Below, piece after piece: positions 17,575 through 26,272 of a stretch of DNA of 64,000 bases. The notes beneath the pieces are model-generated. The model made no database searches. It was not told the origin of the DNA and worked only from the letters and a program-made list of their open reading frames with translations. The DNA is taken from assembly GCF_017939625.1 (NCBI RefSeq), contig NZ_JAGKTC010000002.1, positions 124,629-188,628 on the forward strand, written 5' to 3'. Both the position numbers and the translations under genes were made by a program. The first letter of the stretch is position 1; each line of letters begins with the position of its first letter. This DNA is from Pseudoxanthomonas helianthi. GTDB taxonomy: Bacteria; Pseudomonadota; Gammaproteobacteria; Xanthomonadales; Xanthomonadaceae.

Positions 17575-20500
17575 ATGCTCCTTTCGGATGTTTCGATCAA
17601 GCGGCCCGTCTTCGCGACGGTGATGTCGCTGATCCTGATCGTGCTGGGCGTGGTGTCGTTCACCCGCCTGCCGCTGCGCGAGTTGCCCGACGTCGACCCG
17701 CCGGTGGTGTCGGTCAACACCAGCTATACCGGCGCGTCCGCGGCGGTGGTCGAGAGCCGCATCACCCAGGTACTGGAAGACGCGATCAGCGGCATCGAAG
17801 GCGTCGACGTGATCACCGCGACCAGCCGCAACGGCCGCAGCGACATCAACATCGAGTTCACCCTGACCCGCGACATCGAAGGCGCGGCCAACGATGTGCG
17901 CGACGCGATCAGCCGCGTGTCCAATCGCCTGCCCGAGGACGTGGATCCGCCGCAGGTGGCCAAGCAGGACAGCGACTCTTCGCCGATCATGTTCCTCAAC
18001 CTCAGCATGCCCGGCATGAACGCCGAGCAGCTGACCGACTACGCCGACCGCTACCTGGTCGACCAGTTCTCGTCGATCGACGGCGTGTCGCAGGTGTTCA
18101 TCGGCGGCAGCCAGCGCTACGCGATGCGGGTGTGGCTGGACGCGAACGCGCTGGCCGCGCGCGGCCTGACCGCCGACGACATCGGCACCGCGCTGCGCCG
18201 CGAGAACATCGAACTGCCCGGCGGCAGCATCGAATCGAAGGATCGCGAGTTCGCCCTGCGGGTGATGCGCGGCTACCAGACCCCGGAGAGCTTCCGCGGC
18301 CTGGTGGTGGGCAAGGGCAGCGACGGCCACGTCGTCACCCTGGGCGAAGTGGCGAAGGTCGAGCTGGCCTCGGAAGACCGCCGTTCCTACTACCACGGCA
18401 ACGGCGTGCCGCAGATCGGCCTGGCCATCGTCGCCACTTCCACCGCCAACTCGCTGGAAGTCGCGCGCAACGTGCGCGCGACGGCCGACCGGGTGGTGCC
18501 GAGCCTGCCCAAGGGCATGCAGATTTCCATTCCCTACGACACCACGGTGTTCACCTCGGCGGCGGTCGACGAGGTCTACAAGACCCTGGCCGAAGCCATC
18601 GGCCTGGTGTTGCTGGTGGTGTTCGTGTTCCTCGGCAGCGTGCGCGCCGCGCTGATCCCGGCGGTGACCGTGCCGGTGTGCATCACCGCGGCGTTCATGG
18701 CGCTGTATGCCTGCGGTTTCTCGATCAACCAGCTGACCCTGCTGTCGCTGGTGCTGTCGATCGGCCTGGTGGTCGACGATGCGATCGTGGTGCTGGAGAA
18801 CTGCCAGCGCCGCGCCGACCTCGGCGAGCCGCCGCTGCTGGCGGCGCAGCGCGGCGCCAAACAGGTGGCGTTCGCGGTGATCGCGACCACCGTGGTGCTG
18901 ATCGCGGTATTCCTGCCGATCGCGCTGATGGAAGGCAACACCGGCCGCCTGTTCCGCGAACTGGCGGTCGCGGTGGCCGGCGCGGTGGCGATCTCGGGCT
19001 TCGTCGCGCTGACCCTGACGCCGATGATGTGCTCGATCCTGTTGCGTCCGCATACGCACCGCAAGGGCTTCAACAACTGGGTCAACGAACGCCTCGACTC
19101 GCTGACCGGCTGGTACCGCGGCATGGTCGGCAAGGTGGTCGGCCGCGGCTGGTTGCTGGCCGGCGCGATCCTGGCGACCTTCGTGGTCAGCGGCGTGCTG
19201 TTCAAGCTGGTGCCGTCGGAACTGGCGCCGGCCGAGGACCGCGGCGACTTCAACGTATCGGTCACCGGACCCGAGGGCGCGAGCTACGACTACATGGTCG
19301 GGCAGATGGCCGAAATCGAGAAGCGCCTGCTGACCATGACCGGCGGCGAGCAGCCGATCTCGCGCGTGATCATCCGCGTGCCCGGCGGCTTCGGCGGCCA
19401 GAGCACCGGCTTCAACACCGGCCGCGCGACGGTGTTCCTCAAGCGCTGGGAAGAACGCGACGTCACCACCCAGGACGTGATGGAGAAGGTGCGCAAGACC
19501 CTGGCCGACCTCCCCGGCGTACGCATCACCTCCGACGTGCGCCAGGGCCTGGTGCGCGGCGGCGGTCGCCCGGTGCAGCTGGTGCTGCGCGGTCCGACCT
19601 ACGAAACCCTGGCGCAATGGCGCGACCGCATGCTGCGTCGCATGGACGACAACCCGCGCCTGCTCAACGTCGATTCCGACTACAAGGAAACCCTGCCGCA
19701 GATCCGCGTCGAGATCGACAAGGCCCGCGCCGCCGACCTCGGCGTGCCGGTGCAGGCCATCGGCAGCACGCTGCAGACCATGCTGGGTTCGCTGCGCGCC
19801 GGCACCTACGAAAAGGATGGCGAGGAGTACTACGTGATGATGCAGGCGCCGCTGGAGCGCCGGCGCAGCCTCACCGACATTTCCGGCCTGTACGTGCGTT
19901 CCACCACCACCAACCAGCTGATCCCGTTGTCGAACCTGGTCAAGCTGACCGAATACGCCGAAGCCGGCACGTTGAGCCGTTTCAACCGGATGCGCGCGAT
20001 CACGCTGAGCGCAGGCTTGGCGCCTGGCTACACCGTGGGCGAAGCGCTGGGATACCTGCGCGGCCTGGCCGCCGAGGAATTGCCGCCCGAAGCGCAGCTC
20101 GACTACAAGGGCGAATCGCGCGAGTTCACCAAGTCAAGCGGCGCGGTGTTCTTCACCTTCGGCATGGCCCTGCTGGTGGTGTTCCTGGTGCTGGCCGCAC
20201 AATTCGAGAGCTTCCTGCACCCGCTGGTGATCATGCTGACCGTCCCGCTGGCGATGCTGGGCGCGCTGATCGGCCTGTCGGTGTGGGGCACCAGCCTGAA
20301 CCTGTACAGCCAGATCGGCATCGTCATGCTGGTCGGCCTGGCGGCGAAGAACGGCATCCTGATCGTCGAGTTCGCCAACCAGCTGCGCGACGAGGGCCGC
20401 AACGTGCGCGACGCCATCGTCGAAGCGTCGTCGGTGCGCCTGCGCCCGATCCTGATGACCTCGGTGGCGATGATCTGCGGCGCGATCCCGCTGATGCTGT

Positions 20501-20700
20501 CCAGCGGCGCCGGCGCGGCCAGCCGTTCCAGCATCGGCGTGGTGGTGGTGTTCGGCGTGGCCTTCTCCACGCTGCTATCGCTGTTCGTGGTGCCGGCGTT
20601 CTACTCGCTGCTGGCGCCGTACACCAAGTCGCCGGAAGCGGTCGCGCACAAGCTGGCCGAGCTGGATGCGGAAGTGCCGCCGGTCGGGGGACATGGCTGA
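17575..20700 (+). CDS. RND multidrug efflux permease (HAE1/AcrB type)
   Basis: This 1041-residue inner-membrane proton antiporter has the usual 12 helices: one at the N terminus (after MLLSDVSIKRPVFA), large periplasmic loops after TM1 and TM7, and the TM4 proton-relay aspartates in GLVVDDAIVVLEN. The C-terminal half repeats the plan, with GLAAKNGILIVEFANQ and LRPILMTSVAMICG. It pairs with the adaptor immediately upstream. No TolC-like gene follows, so an outer-membrane channel must come from elsewhere. Substrates cannot be deduced. Length and motifs are complete. Confidence 0.94.
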   Translation: MLLSDVSIKRPVFATVMSLILIVLGVVSFTRLPLRELPDVDPPVVSVNTSYTGASAAVVESRITQVLEDAISGIEGVDVITATSRNGRSDINIEFTLTRDIEGAANDVRDAISRVSNRLPEDVDPPQVAKQDSDSSPIMFLNLSMPGMNAEQLTDYADRYLVDQFSSIDGVSQVFIGGSQRYAMRVWLDANALAARGLTADDIGTALRRENIELPGGSIESKDREFALRVMRGYQTPESFRGLVVGKGSDGHVVTLGEVAKVELASEDRRSYYHGNGVPQIGLAIVATSTANSLEVARNVRATADRVVPSLPKGMQISIPYDTTVFTSAAVDEVYKTLAEAIGLVLLVVFVFLGSVRAALIPAVTVPVCITAAFMALYACGFSINQLTLLSLVLSIGLVVDDAIVVLENCQRRADLGEPPLLAAQRGAKQVAFAVIATTVVLIAVFLPIALMEGNTGRLFRELAVAVAGAVAISGFVALTLTPMMCSILLRPHTHRKGFNNWVNERLDSLTGWYRGMVGKVVGRGWLLAGAILATFVVSGVLFKLVPSELAPAEDRGDFNVSVTGPEGASYDYMVGQMAEIEKRLLTMTGGEQPISRVIIRVPGGFGGQSTGFNTGRATVFLKRWEERDVTTQDVMEKVRKTLADLPGVRITSDVRQGLVRGGGRPVQLVLRGPTYETLAQWRDRMLRRMDDNPRLLNVDSDYKETLPQIRVEIDKARAADLGVPVQAIGSTLQTMLGSLRAGTYEKDGEEYYVMMQAPLERRRSLTDISGLYVRSTTTNQLIPLSNLVKLTEYAEAGTLSRFNRMRAITLSAGLAPGYTVGEALGYLRGLAAEELPPEAQLDYKGESREFTKSSGAVFFTFGMALLVVFLVLAAQFESFLHPLVIMLTVPLAMLGALIGLSVWGTSLNLYSQIGIVMLVGLAAKNGILIVEFANQLRDEGRNVRDAIVEASSVRLRPILMTSVAMICGAIPLMLSSGAGAASRSSIGVVVVFGVAFSTLLSLFVVPAFYSLLAPYTKSPEAVAHKLAELDAEVPPVGGHG

Positions 20701-20822
20701 GCGCAAACCGCGCGGCGAGTTTTCGTCTGGATCCATGTGCGCGGATGACATCCCGACTGCACGACCTGCGCGTGCTAGGCACGTAGAACTATCGACAGCG
20801 AACCTGCTTAAAGCTCTTGGCC

Positions 20823-20876
20823 TTTGCTTTAGCTCCTTCCCCCTTGATGGGGGAAGGCTGGGATGGGGGTGATCCC
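20823..20876 (+). repeat. Left inverted repeat of the DUF559 cassette
   Basis: The unit has CCTTCCCCC...GGGGGAAGG around 20835-20856 followed by CTGGGATGGGGGT. It lies about 50 bases before the DUF559 start codon. Its reverse-complemented partner is at 21318-21373, with a shared upstream GCTTTAGC/GCTCCTGG-like flank. Same-orientation solo copies are at 40179-40223 and, more diverged, 14141-14190. Confidence 0.85.
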
Positions 20877-20928
20877 GGCCGACCAGTTTCCGCATCCAGG
20901 ACAAGTCGAGTGCCGCTACCATGCCCTC

Positions 20929-22110
20929 ATGTCCGACTGGCAGAAACACCGCGCCCGCGAACTCCGCTCGCAAATGACCGACGCGGAGCGCTGTCTCTGG
21001 AACGTCCTGCGTGAGCGCAAGATCGAAGGCTTCAAATTCCGGCGACAACAGCCCATCGGCAGATTCATCGTCGATTTCGCCTGCCTCGAAGCCAGGCTGG
21101 TGCTGGAAGTCGATGGCGGGCAACATGGCGGCGACGCCGACGTGCGGCGCGACGAATGGTTGCGTGAACAGGGATTCCGGGTGCTGCGCTTCTGGAATCA
21201 TGACGTGCTGTCGAACATCGATGGTGTTTACCGGACGATCGAGGTTGAATTGAAAAAGCACCAAGGGCCGCCGGCTTCGGGAAGATCGCCATGGGGAGCG
21301 CGGGACAAGGCTTCGGGCTACCCCCCATCCCAGCCTTCCCCCGCAAGGGGGGAAGGGGCCAGGAGCAAGGGCGAAGGACAAAGGAACGAGTTGCGCCTGT
21401 ACGGCCTCAACGCCTTGCGCGCGGTATTCGCCAGGCGTCCCGACGCGATCCGCAAGGTCTACCTGGCCGAATCCCGGATTGCCGAACTGAAGCCGTTGCT
21501 GGCGTGGTGCGTGAAGCACCGCGTCGGTTATCGCGTGGTCGAGGAATCCGACCTCGGCAAGCTCGCCGCCAGCGCCCACCACGAGGGCGTGGTCGCCGAC
21601 GTATTGCGCATGGAGCCGCTATCGCTGGCGGACTGGTTGCGCGGCTTGCCCGCCGGTCCGCAACTGGCCTTGTGGCTGGATGGCGTCGGCAACCCGCACA
21701 ACTTCGGCGCGATCCTGCGCTCGGCCGCGCACTTCGGGGTGGCTGCGATCCTGCTCCCGCGGGCTTCGACGCTGGCGCTGTCCGGTGCCGCCGCGCGCGT
21801 GGCCGAAGGCGGCGCCGAGTACGTGCCGTTGGTGCGCTTGCCCGAAGTCGAGCAGGCGCTCGCGCAATTGCACGAAGCCGGTTTCGCGCTGGCCGCCACC
21901 GTCGTCGACGGGGGCGATGACCTGTTCGCGCAGGCGCTTCCCCGGCGATTGGTCTACGTGATGGGCGCCGAAGGCGAGGGCATGGACCGGCAACTCGCCG
22001 CGGCCTGCGACGCGCGCCTGTCGATTCCCGGCAGCGGTGCGGTCGAAAGCCTCAACGTGGCTTCGGCGACGGCGGTGTTCCTCGCTGAGTGGCAACGTTC
22101 GCTCGCGTAG
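20929..22110 (+). CDS. DUF559 nuclease fused in frame to TrmH/SpoU rRNA methyltransferase
   Basis: One open frame of 393 codons joins two proteins. Residues 1-110 are a complete DUF559 PD-(D/E)XK-like nuclease of the Vsr superfamily, with RFIVDF (Asp49), LEVDGGQH (Glu60, Asp62, His66) and RVLRFWNHDV. Residues ~111-151 are low-complexity linker encoded by an inverted intergenic repeat (YPPSQPSPARGEG). From ~152 a full 2'-O-ribose methyltransferase follows: substrate-binding domain ELRLYGLNALRAVF, then NPHNFGAILRSAAHFG, MGAEGEGM and the knot motif SLNVASATAVF. An internal TTG at 21391 with AGGA five bases upstream could start a free 239-residue methyltransferase. Fusion versus two products is undecided. 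Confidence 0.75.
   Translation: MSDWQKHRARELRSQMTDAERCLWNVLRERKIEGFKFRRQQPIGRFIVDFACLEARLVLEVDGGQHGGDADVRRDEWLREQGFRVLRFWNHDVLSNIDGVYRTIEVELKKHQGPPASGRSPWGARDKASGYPPSQPSPARGEGARSKGEGQRNELRLYGLNALRAVFARRPDAIRKVYLAESRIAELKPLLAWCVKHRVGYRVVEESDLGKLAASAHHEGVVADVLRMEPLSLADWLRGLPAGPQLALWLDGVGNPHNFGAILRSAAHFGVAAILLPRASTLALSGAAARVAEGGAEYVPLVRLPEVEQALAQLHEAGFALAATVVDGGDDLFAQALPRRLVYVMGAEGEGMDRQLAAACDARLSIPGSGAVESLNVASATAVFLAEWQRSLA
21318..21373 (-). repeat. Right inverted repeat of the DUF559 cassette, translated as linker
   Basis: This is the reverse-complement copy of the repeat at 20823-20876: TACCCCCCATCCCAGCC leads into CTTCCCCC...GGGGGGAAGG. It lies wholly inside the DUF559-TrmH reading frame, keeps it open and encodes the Pro/Ser/Gly-rich linker. 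Together the two copies bracket the DUF559 domain as inverted terminal repeats would. Confidence 0.85.
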
Positions 22111-22132
22111 AGCGGGGCAAGCCCCGCTCTAC
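22107..22132. terminator. Bidirectional hairpin between converging genes
   Basis: A perfect 12-bp stem, GTAGAGCGGGGC (22107-22118) with GCCCCGCTCTAC (22121-22132), has an AA spacer and GTTTC after it. It overlaps the methyltransferase stop codon (22108-22110) and lies 12 bases from the M28 peptidase stop. The T-tract is short, so it may be a repeat-derived terminator of modest strength. Confidence 0.6.
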
Positions 22133-22144
22133 GTTTCGGGACGA

Positions 22145-23545
22145 TTAGTTCTTCGTCTCCGGCGCCTTCGGCGCGCTGCCGAAACCGCCGTCGGCCTGTG
22201 CGGCAAGATAGGTGAACACCACATAGGCGGCGACGTTCTGGGCCAGGTCCTTCGGATCGATCTTGTCCAGGGTATCGTCGGCGTTGTGGTGCAGGTCGAA
22301 ATAGTTCGTGCCGTCGTGGCCGAGCCACGCCCACGCCATGCCGCGCTGGGTCAGCGGACCGATGTCGGATTCCGGGTCGCCCTGCTTCGGCAGCCATTCG
22401 ATGCCCAGCGGGGACAGCACCTGCATGATCTGCTTCAACGCTTCGGGCTGGGCGTCGCGCGCGCTGCTGTCGAAACCGTAGATGTGGCCCGCGCCGAAAT
22501 CGCTTTCGGCGGCGATCACATGCTTGGCCACGTCCTTGGCGTACTTGTCGGCGTAGGCGCGGCCGCCCCACAGGCCCTGTTCCTCGTTGGCGAAGGCGAC
22601 CACGCGGATCGTGCGCGCGGGCTTCAGCGGTTTCAGCAGCGCACCGGTGGCCATGGTGATGGCCACGCCGGCGGCATCGTCGATCGCGCCGGTGCCGTGG
22701 TCCCACGAGTCGAGGTGGCCGCCGATCAGCACCACTTCGTCCGGGCGCTTCGAGCCGGTGATCTCGCCGATGACATTCTGCGAGGTGTATTCGCCGTCGA
22801 AACCGCAATCCAGCGCGACGCGGATGCGGGTCGCGCCGAGCGCGGCGAGGCGAGCCAGCTGGTCGGCGTCGGGGATCGACAGCGCGGCGCTGGGGATCGG
22901 CTTCGCGCCGTCGGCGAAGCGGGTCATGCCGGTGTGCGGCACGCGGTGGCTGTCGGTGCCGGCCGAGCGCATCACGAAGGCGATCGCGCCCTTCGCGCTG
23001 GCCGCCGACGGCCCGCCGCCACGGATGCCGCCGCCGAAGCGGTAGTCGCCGCCATCCTTCTTGCGCTGCATCTGGAAATCGACGAAGGCGATCTTGCCGG
23101 CCAGCGAACCGGCCGGCGCAGCCTGCAGCGCGGCGAGATCGGGGAAGCGCACCACTTCGCCTTCGACGGTGCCGCCGGGGCTGCCGCCCAGCGCGGTCAG
23201 CGCCAGCTTCTGCGAATGCGCGCCCAGCACTTCGCCATGCTCGCTGCGCCGCACCCACTTGGGGAACGTCACCGGCTCGGTCCACACCTTGTCGTAGCCG
23301 AGTTGCCTGAACTTCGCCTTCGCCCATTCGACCGCGCGCGCATCGCCCTCGCTGCCGGCCAGGCGCGGGCCGACTTCGGTGGTCAGCGATTCGATGGTCT
23401 TCCAGCCGGTGTCGTCGGCCAATGCCTTGTCGCGCAGCGTGGCCGCGGCGGTCAGCGCGGAGGCGGGAATGCTCGTCGATCGTTCGGCGGCGATGCCCGT
23501 GGCGGTGAAGGCGGCGAGGACGAGGAACAACGCGGTACGACGCAT
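22145..23545 (-). CDS. Secreted M28-family zinc peptidase
   Basis: The 466-residue precursor has a signal peptide (about 1-20, ending GIAA). A PA-like insert (about 130-260) precedes the M28 catalytic core. Zinc ligands and catalytic residues are visible in GGHLDSWDHGTGAIDDAAG, ANEEQG, ESDFGAGH and DLHHNADD. The family includes aminopeptidases and carboxypeptidase Q; this arrangement resembles the latter. It probably degrades peptides in the periplasm or outside the cell. The start at 23545 gives MRRTALFLVLAA with GGAG upstream; a longer frame lacks signal character. Confidence 0.9.
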   Translation of the reverse strand: MRRTALFLVLAAFTATGIAAERSTSIPASALTAAATLRDKALADDTGWKTIESLTTEVGPRLAGSEGDARAVEWAKAKFRQLGYDKVWTEPVTFPKWVRRSEHGEVLGAHSQKLALTALGGSPGGTVEGEVVRFPDLAALQAAPAGSLAGKIAFVDFQMQRKKDGGDYRFGGGIRGGGPSAASAKGAIAFVMRSAGTDSHRVPHTGMTRFADGAKPIPSAALSIPDADQLARLAALGATRIRVALDCGFDGEYTSQNVIGEITGSKRPDEVVLIGGHLDSWDHGTGAIDDAAGVAITMATGALLKPLKPARTIRVVAFANEEQGLWGGRAYADKYAKDVAKHVIAAESDFGAGHIYGFDSSARDAQPEALKQIMQVLSPLGIEWLPKQGDPESDIGPLTQRGMAWAWLGHDGTNYFDLHHNADDTLDKIDPKDLAQNVAAYVVFTYLAAQADGGFGSAPKAPETKN

Positions 23546-23647
23546 CGACGGGCTCCAGGAACGACGAAGCCGCGAGTCTAGCAACCCGCGGCTCCGGCGC
23601 AGCGTGACGGAAGTACTGGTCGCGGATCGCCTGCGATCCGCGCGGAG

Positions 23648-24058
23648 TCAAACCTTCTTCAGCGAATCGCGGATGTCGCGCAGCAGCAGCACTTCCTCGC
23701 TCGGCGCGGCCGGCGCTTCGTCGGCGGGCTTGCGCATCTTGTTGTAGGCCTTCAGGAACAGGAAGATCACCAGGGCGATCAGCAGGAAGTCGATCACCGT
23801 CTGCAGGAACGCACCGTACTTGATCGCGACTTCGGCGACCAATGCCTTGCCATCGGGACCGATCTGGGCCGGGGTCAGCACGTGTTTCCAGTCGGAAACG
23901 CTGACGCCGCCGGTCAATGCGCCGACGATCGGCATGATGATGCCGTCGACCAGGGCGGTGACGATCTTGCCGAACGCGGCGCCGATGACCACGCCGACCG
24001 CCAGGTCGACGACGTTGCCCTTGGCGATGAATTCCTTGAACTCGCTGATCATTCCCAT
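23648..24058 (-). CDS. mscL: Large-conductance mechanosensitive channel
   Basis: MscL (136 residues) opens under membrane tension to release solutes on hypo-osmotic shock. The N-terminal amphipathic helix MGMISEFKEFIAKGNVVDLAVG leads into TM1 with the constriction GVVIGAAFGKIV. A periplasmic loop follows, then TM2 (DFLLIALVIFLFLKAYNKM) and the cytoplasmic helix LLLRDIRDSLKK. The start at 24058 has GGAGAG upstream. It stands alone, 56 bp from the FAH-family gene in the same direction. Confidence 0.95.
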   Translation of the reverse strand: MGMISEFKEFIAKGNVVDLAVGVVIGAAFGKIVTALVDGIIMPIVGALTGGVSVSDWKHVLTPAQIGPDGKALVAEVAIKYGAFLQTVIDFLLIALVIFLFLKAYNKMRKPADEAPAAPSEEVLLLRDIRDSLKKV

Positions 24059-24114
24059 CGGGTTCTCTCCGTGCATTGGGTGGGCGGGGAAGCGGCCGCC
24101 GCCCCGTGGCCCGA

Positions 24115-24831
24115 CTATAACGCGACGCCGGTCACGGCTCCGTACAGCTCCGCGATGCCTTCCAGCGACGCGGCGAAGGCGTCGCCAGGCTTCAGCGGAC
24201 CGACCCCGGCGGGCGTGCCCATGTACACCAGGTCGCCGGCCTTCAACGCATACAGTTTCGACAGTTCGTGCAGGATGTCGGCGACGTCCCAGATCAGGTC
24301 GTCGAGCGAACCTCGCTGGCGGACCTCGCCGTTCACCCGCAGCATCAGCGTGCGGCCAGCCAGTTCGCCGGCCTGCGCCACGGGGACCAGTTCGCTGACC
24401 GGGGCCGAGTGGTCGAAGCCCTTGCCCGTGTCCCACGGCAGGCCCTTGGCCTTGGCTGCGGCCTGCAGGTCGCGGCGGGTCAGGTCGAGGCCGACGCCGT
24501 AGGCGAAGACCAGCGCGGGTGCGTCCTCCGGCGACAGCACGCCGGGCGGCGCGTCCTTGCCCAGCGCGACGACCAGCTCGACTTCGTGGTGGAGATCATG
24601 CGTGGCCGGTGGGTATGGCACGTCGGCGTTGCCGGTGACGATGGCGTCGCCCGGTTTGTGGAAGAACACCGGTTGCCCGCGTTCGGCTTTCGAGGCGGGT
24701 GCCGCGGCGCCCATCTCGCGCGCGTGGTCGGCGAAGTTGCGGCCGACGCAGTAGATGCGGCGCACGGGAAAGGTGCCGCCGCCGCGGACGGGAATGCGCG
24801 GTTGCGCGGGTGCAGGAATCAGGTCGGCCAT
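24115..24831 (-). CDS. Fumarylacetoacetate hydrolase-family protein
   Basis: This 238-residue single FAH domain is the length of FAHD1/YcgM-type acylpyruvases. The signature IYCVGRNFADHAREMG opens the fold. Metal ligands are expected in HHEVELVVALG (two Glu) and in GLDLTRRDLQ (Asp); the C terminus has GDLVYMGTPAGVGPL. Members hydrolyse acylpyruvates or decarboxylate oxaloacetate. The exact substrate is not evident and no aromatic-degradation genes lie nearby. It may be co-transcribed with mscL (56 bp apart). Confidence 0.87.
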   Translation of the reverse strand: MADLIPAPAQPRIPVRGGGTFPVRRIYCVGRNFADHAREMGAAAPASKAERGQPVFFHKPGDAIVTGNADVPYPPATHDLHHEVELVVALGKDAPPGVLSPEDAPALVFAYGVGLDLTRRDLQAAAKAKGLPWDTGKGFDHSAPVSELVPVAQAGELAGRTLMLRVNGEVRQRGSLDDLIWDVADILHELSKLYALKAGDLVYMGTPAGVGPLKPGDAFAASLEGIAELYGAVTGVAL

Positions 24832-24876
24832 GCGGGTCGCGTCGACGAAGGGACGCGACAGTTTACGGCCGCGGGC

Positions 24877-25155
24877 TCAGCGCGACAGCGGCAACACCGG
24901 CTTGCGCAGCACGCGGTATTCGCCCTCGACCACGCGCGAATTGGCGACGGGCTGGCCGCGCTGGCGCAACAATTTGAACAGCAGGCCGCCGACGATCATC
25001 GCCGCACCGACGAACACGCCCACCACCACCAGCAGGCACAGCACGGCCACGCCGACCAGGCCCAGCGCCAGGCGCAGCAGGGGATGGCGGGGCTTGCGCG
25101 GGGCGAACAGGCCGCGCACGCGCGCGAAGTCGAAGCGGTAGGTTTTACTGAACAT
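24877..25155 (-). CDS. Small membrane protein of unknown function
   Basis: The 92 residues have a basic N terminus (MFSKTYRFDFARVRGLF), one long or two closely packed hydrophobic segments between about 25 and 60 (ending MIVGGLLFKLL) and a basic cytoplasmic tail. Codon usage fits its neighbours. No family is recognised; small proteins like this are common single genes in Xanthomonadaceae. It precedes the FAH gene by 45 bp in the same direction and diverges from the Rieske gene. Confidence 0.6.
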   Translation of the reverse strand: MFSKTYRFDFARVRGLFAPRKPRHPLLRLALGLVGVAVLCLLVVVGVFVGAAMIVGGLLFKLLRQRGQPVANSRVVEGEYRVLRKPVLPLSR

Positions 25156-25242
25156 CGTGGTGGACCGTGACAGAATGCGGCGGAAGCCGATGCATCAGTA
25201 TCGGATGACACCATGATGACAGTGCAAGGATTTCGTTAAGCC

Positions 25243-25599
25243 GTGACTTCCGGCGGACGCCCGTTGATCGCTTTTGCCGCGCTGGAGGAGGGCGGCTTCG
25301 CCGAGGCCGAGGCCCGATTCGGCAACGATGCCGAATCCCTGATCCTGCATCGCGATGGCGACGTGGTGCGCGCGTGGTTGAACGTGTGCCCGCATGCCGG
25401 CCGGCGCCTCGACTGGGCACCGGGCAAGTTCCTGAAAAGCAAGGACGGCTTGCTGGTCTGCGCGGCCCACGGCGCTTCCTTCGAACTGGTCAACGGCGAC
25501 TGCGTCGCCGGACCGTGCCGCGGAGACTCCTTGCGTATGGTTTCGGTGGAAGTCGTCGATGGGGAAGTGCGGCTGGTCCAGGACGCGCCATCGCCTTGA
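25243..25599 (+). CDS. Stand-alone Rieske [2Fe-2S] protein
   Basis: This 118-residue Rieske domain has the two cluster-binding pairs C49-P-H51 and C73-A-A-H76. The context (NVCPHAG, VCAAHGASFELVNGDCVAGPC) is typical of Rieske ferredoxins and NirD-like proteins. There is no membrane anchor or signal, so it should be a cytosolic electron carrier. No oxygenase or reductase partner lies beside it. The start is a GTG at 25243; a later start would cut the first strands. It converges on the DUF4199 gene. Confidence 0.85.
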   Translation: MTSGGRPLIAFAALEEGGFAEAEARFGNDAESLILHRDGDVVRAWLNVCPHAGRRLDWAPGKFLKSKDGLLVCAAHGASFELVNGDCVAGPCRGDSLRMVSVEVVDGEVRLVQDAPSP

Positions 25600-25624
25600 A
25601 GCGTGGGGCGCGTCCCGTGCGAAG

Positions 25625-26164
25625 TCAGTCGCGTCGTGCCGGCAGCACGCGCGGATTGCGCAGCACCGCCGCCGAGACCAGCGAAACGATGACGCCGACC
25701 GGGAATATCTCGGTGAAGGTCATCGGCAGCCGGTACGCGGGATTCGCATAACTGGTCTTGAAGCGCTCCATGTCGGCGACGAGTTTCGCCAATGCCTCGC
25801 CACTGACGCCCTTGGCCTTCTGCTGTTCGATGATCGAGTTGGCGTAGCTTCCGGCGAAATCCAGGCCGGAGATGGCCAATGCGGCTTCCCAGGCCAGCGC
25901 ATAGATCACGCTGGCGACGAAGCTGATGCCCAGGCCCAGGGCGAACGCCGGCCAGAAACGGATCGCGCCGCCCAGCGCCTCGTCGCGATGGCGCTTGATC
26001 GCCACGAACACCAGGCTCAGCCCGACCAGCATGGTCAGGTAGCCGATCAGCATGCCCCAGGCGCCGGAGGCGCCGTGTTCGCCCGGGCCAAGGACGATCA
26101 GGGACAGCACGCCGCCGGCGATCAGGCCGGCGATGGCGCCGTAGGCAAGCATCTTCTTCAGCAT
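25625..26164 (-). CDS. DUF4199-type integral membrane protein
   Basis: The 179 residues contain four hydrophobic helices: about 5-25, 36-56, 68-92 and 148-168. A polar helical region around 100-140 (IIEQQKAKGVSGEALAKL) includes MERFKTSYANP. This matches the layout of DUF4199 proteins of unknown function. The start MLKKMLAYGAIAG follows an AGAACC-containing leader. It is transcribed alone, 108 bp after the LuxR-type gene on the same strand. Confidence 0.75.
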   Translation of the reverse strand: MLKKMLAYGAIAGLIAGGVLSLIVLGPGEHGASGAWGMLIGYLTMLVGLSLVFVAIKRHRDEALGGAIRFWPAFALGLGISFVASVIYALAWEAALAISGLDFAGSYANSIIEQQKAKGVSGEALAKLVADMERFKTSYANPAYRLPMTFTEIFPVGVIVSLVSAAVLRNPRVLPARRD

Positions 26165-26272
26165 GGTGGTTCTCCCCGGTGGTTGGATGGCCCATTGGCG
26201 GCCCGTCCGCGCCCCGATGCAATCGGCCGAAAGGGGGATTGTGGCCGAACCGGGCTTTTTCCCGAGCGGGGT

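Noticed and set aside
16387..19617. 1076-codon open frame opposite the RND adaptor/permease genes
   Set aside because: It is antisense to two clear genes; its composition (His/Arg/Gln-rich) is the usual shadow of GC-rich codons. No family features.
16557..20786. 1409-codon frame overlapping the RND operon in another frame
   Set aside because: Arg/Gly/His-rich out-of-frame shadow; both real genes below it have full family motifs.
20701..20822. Small gene between the RND permease and the DUF559 cassette
   Set aside because: No frame with a plausible start, codon use and ribosome site; the GC-rich hairpin after the stop may be a weak terminator.
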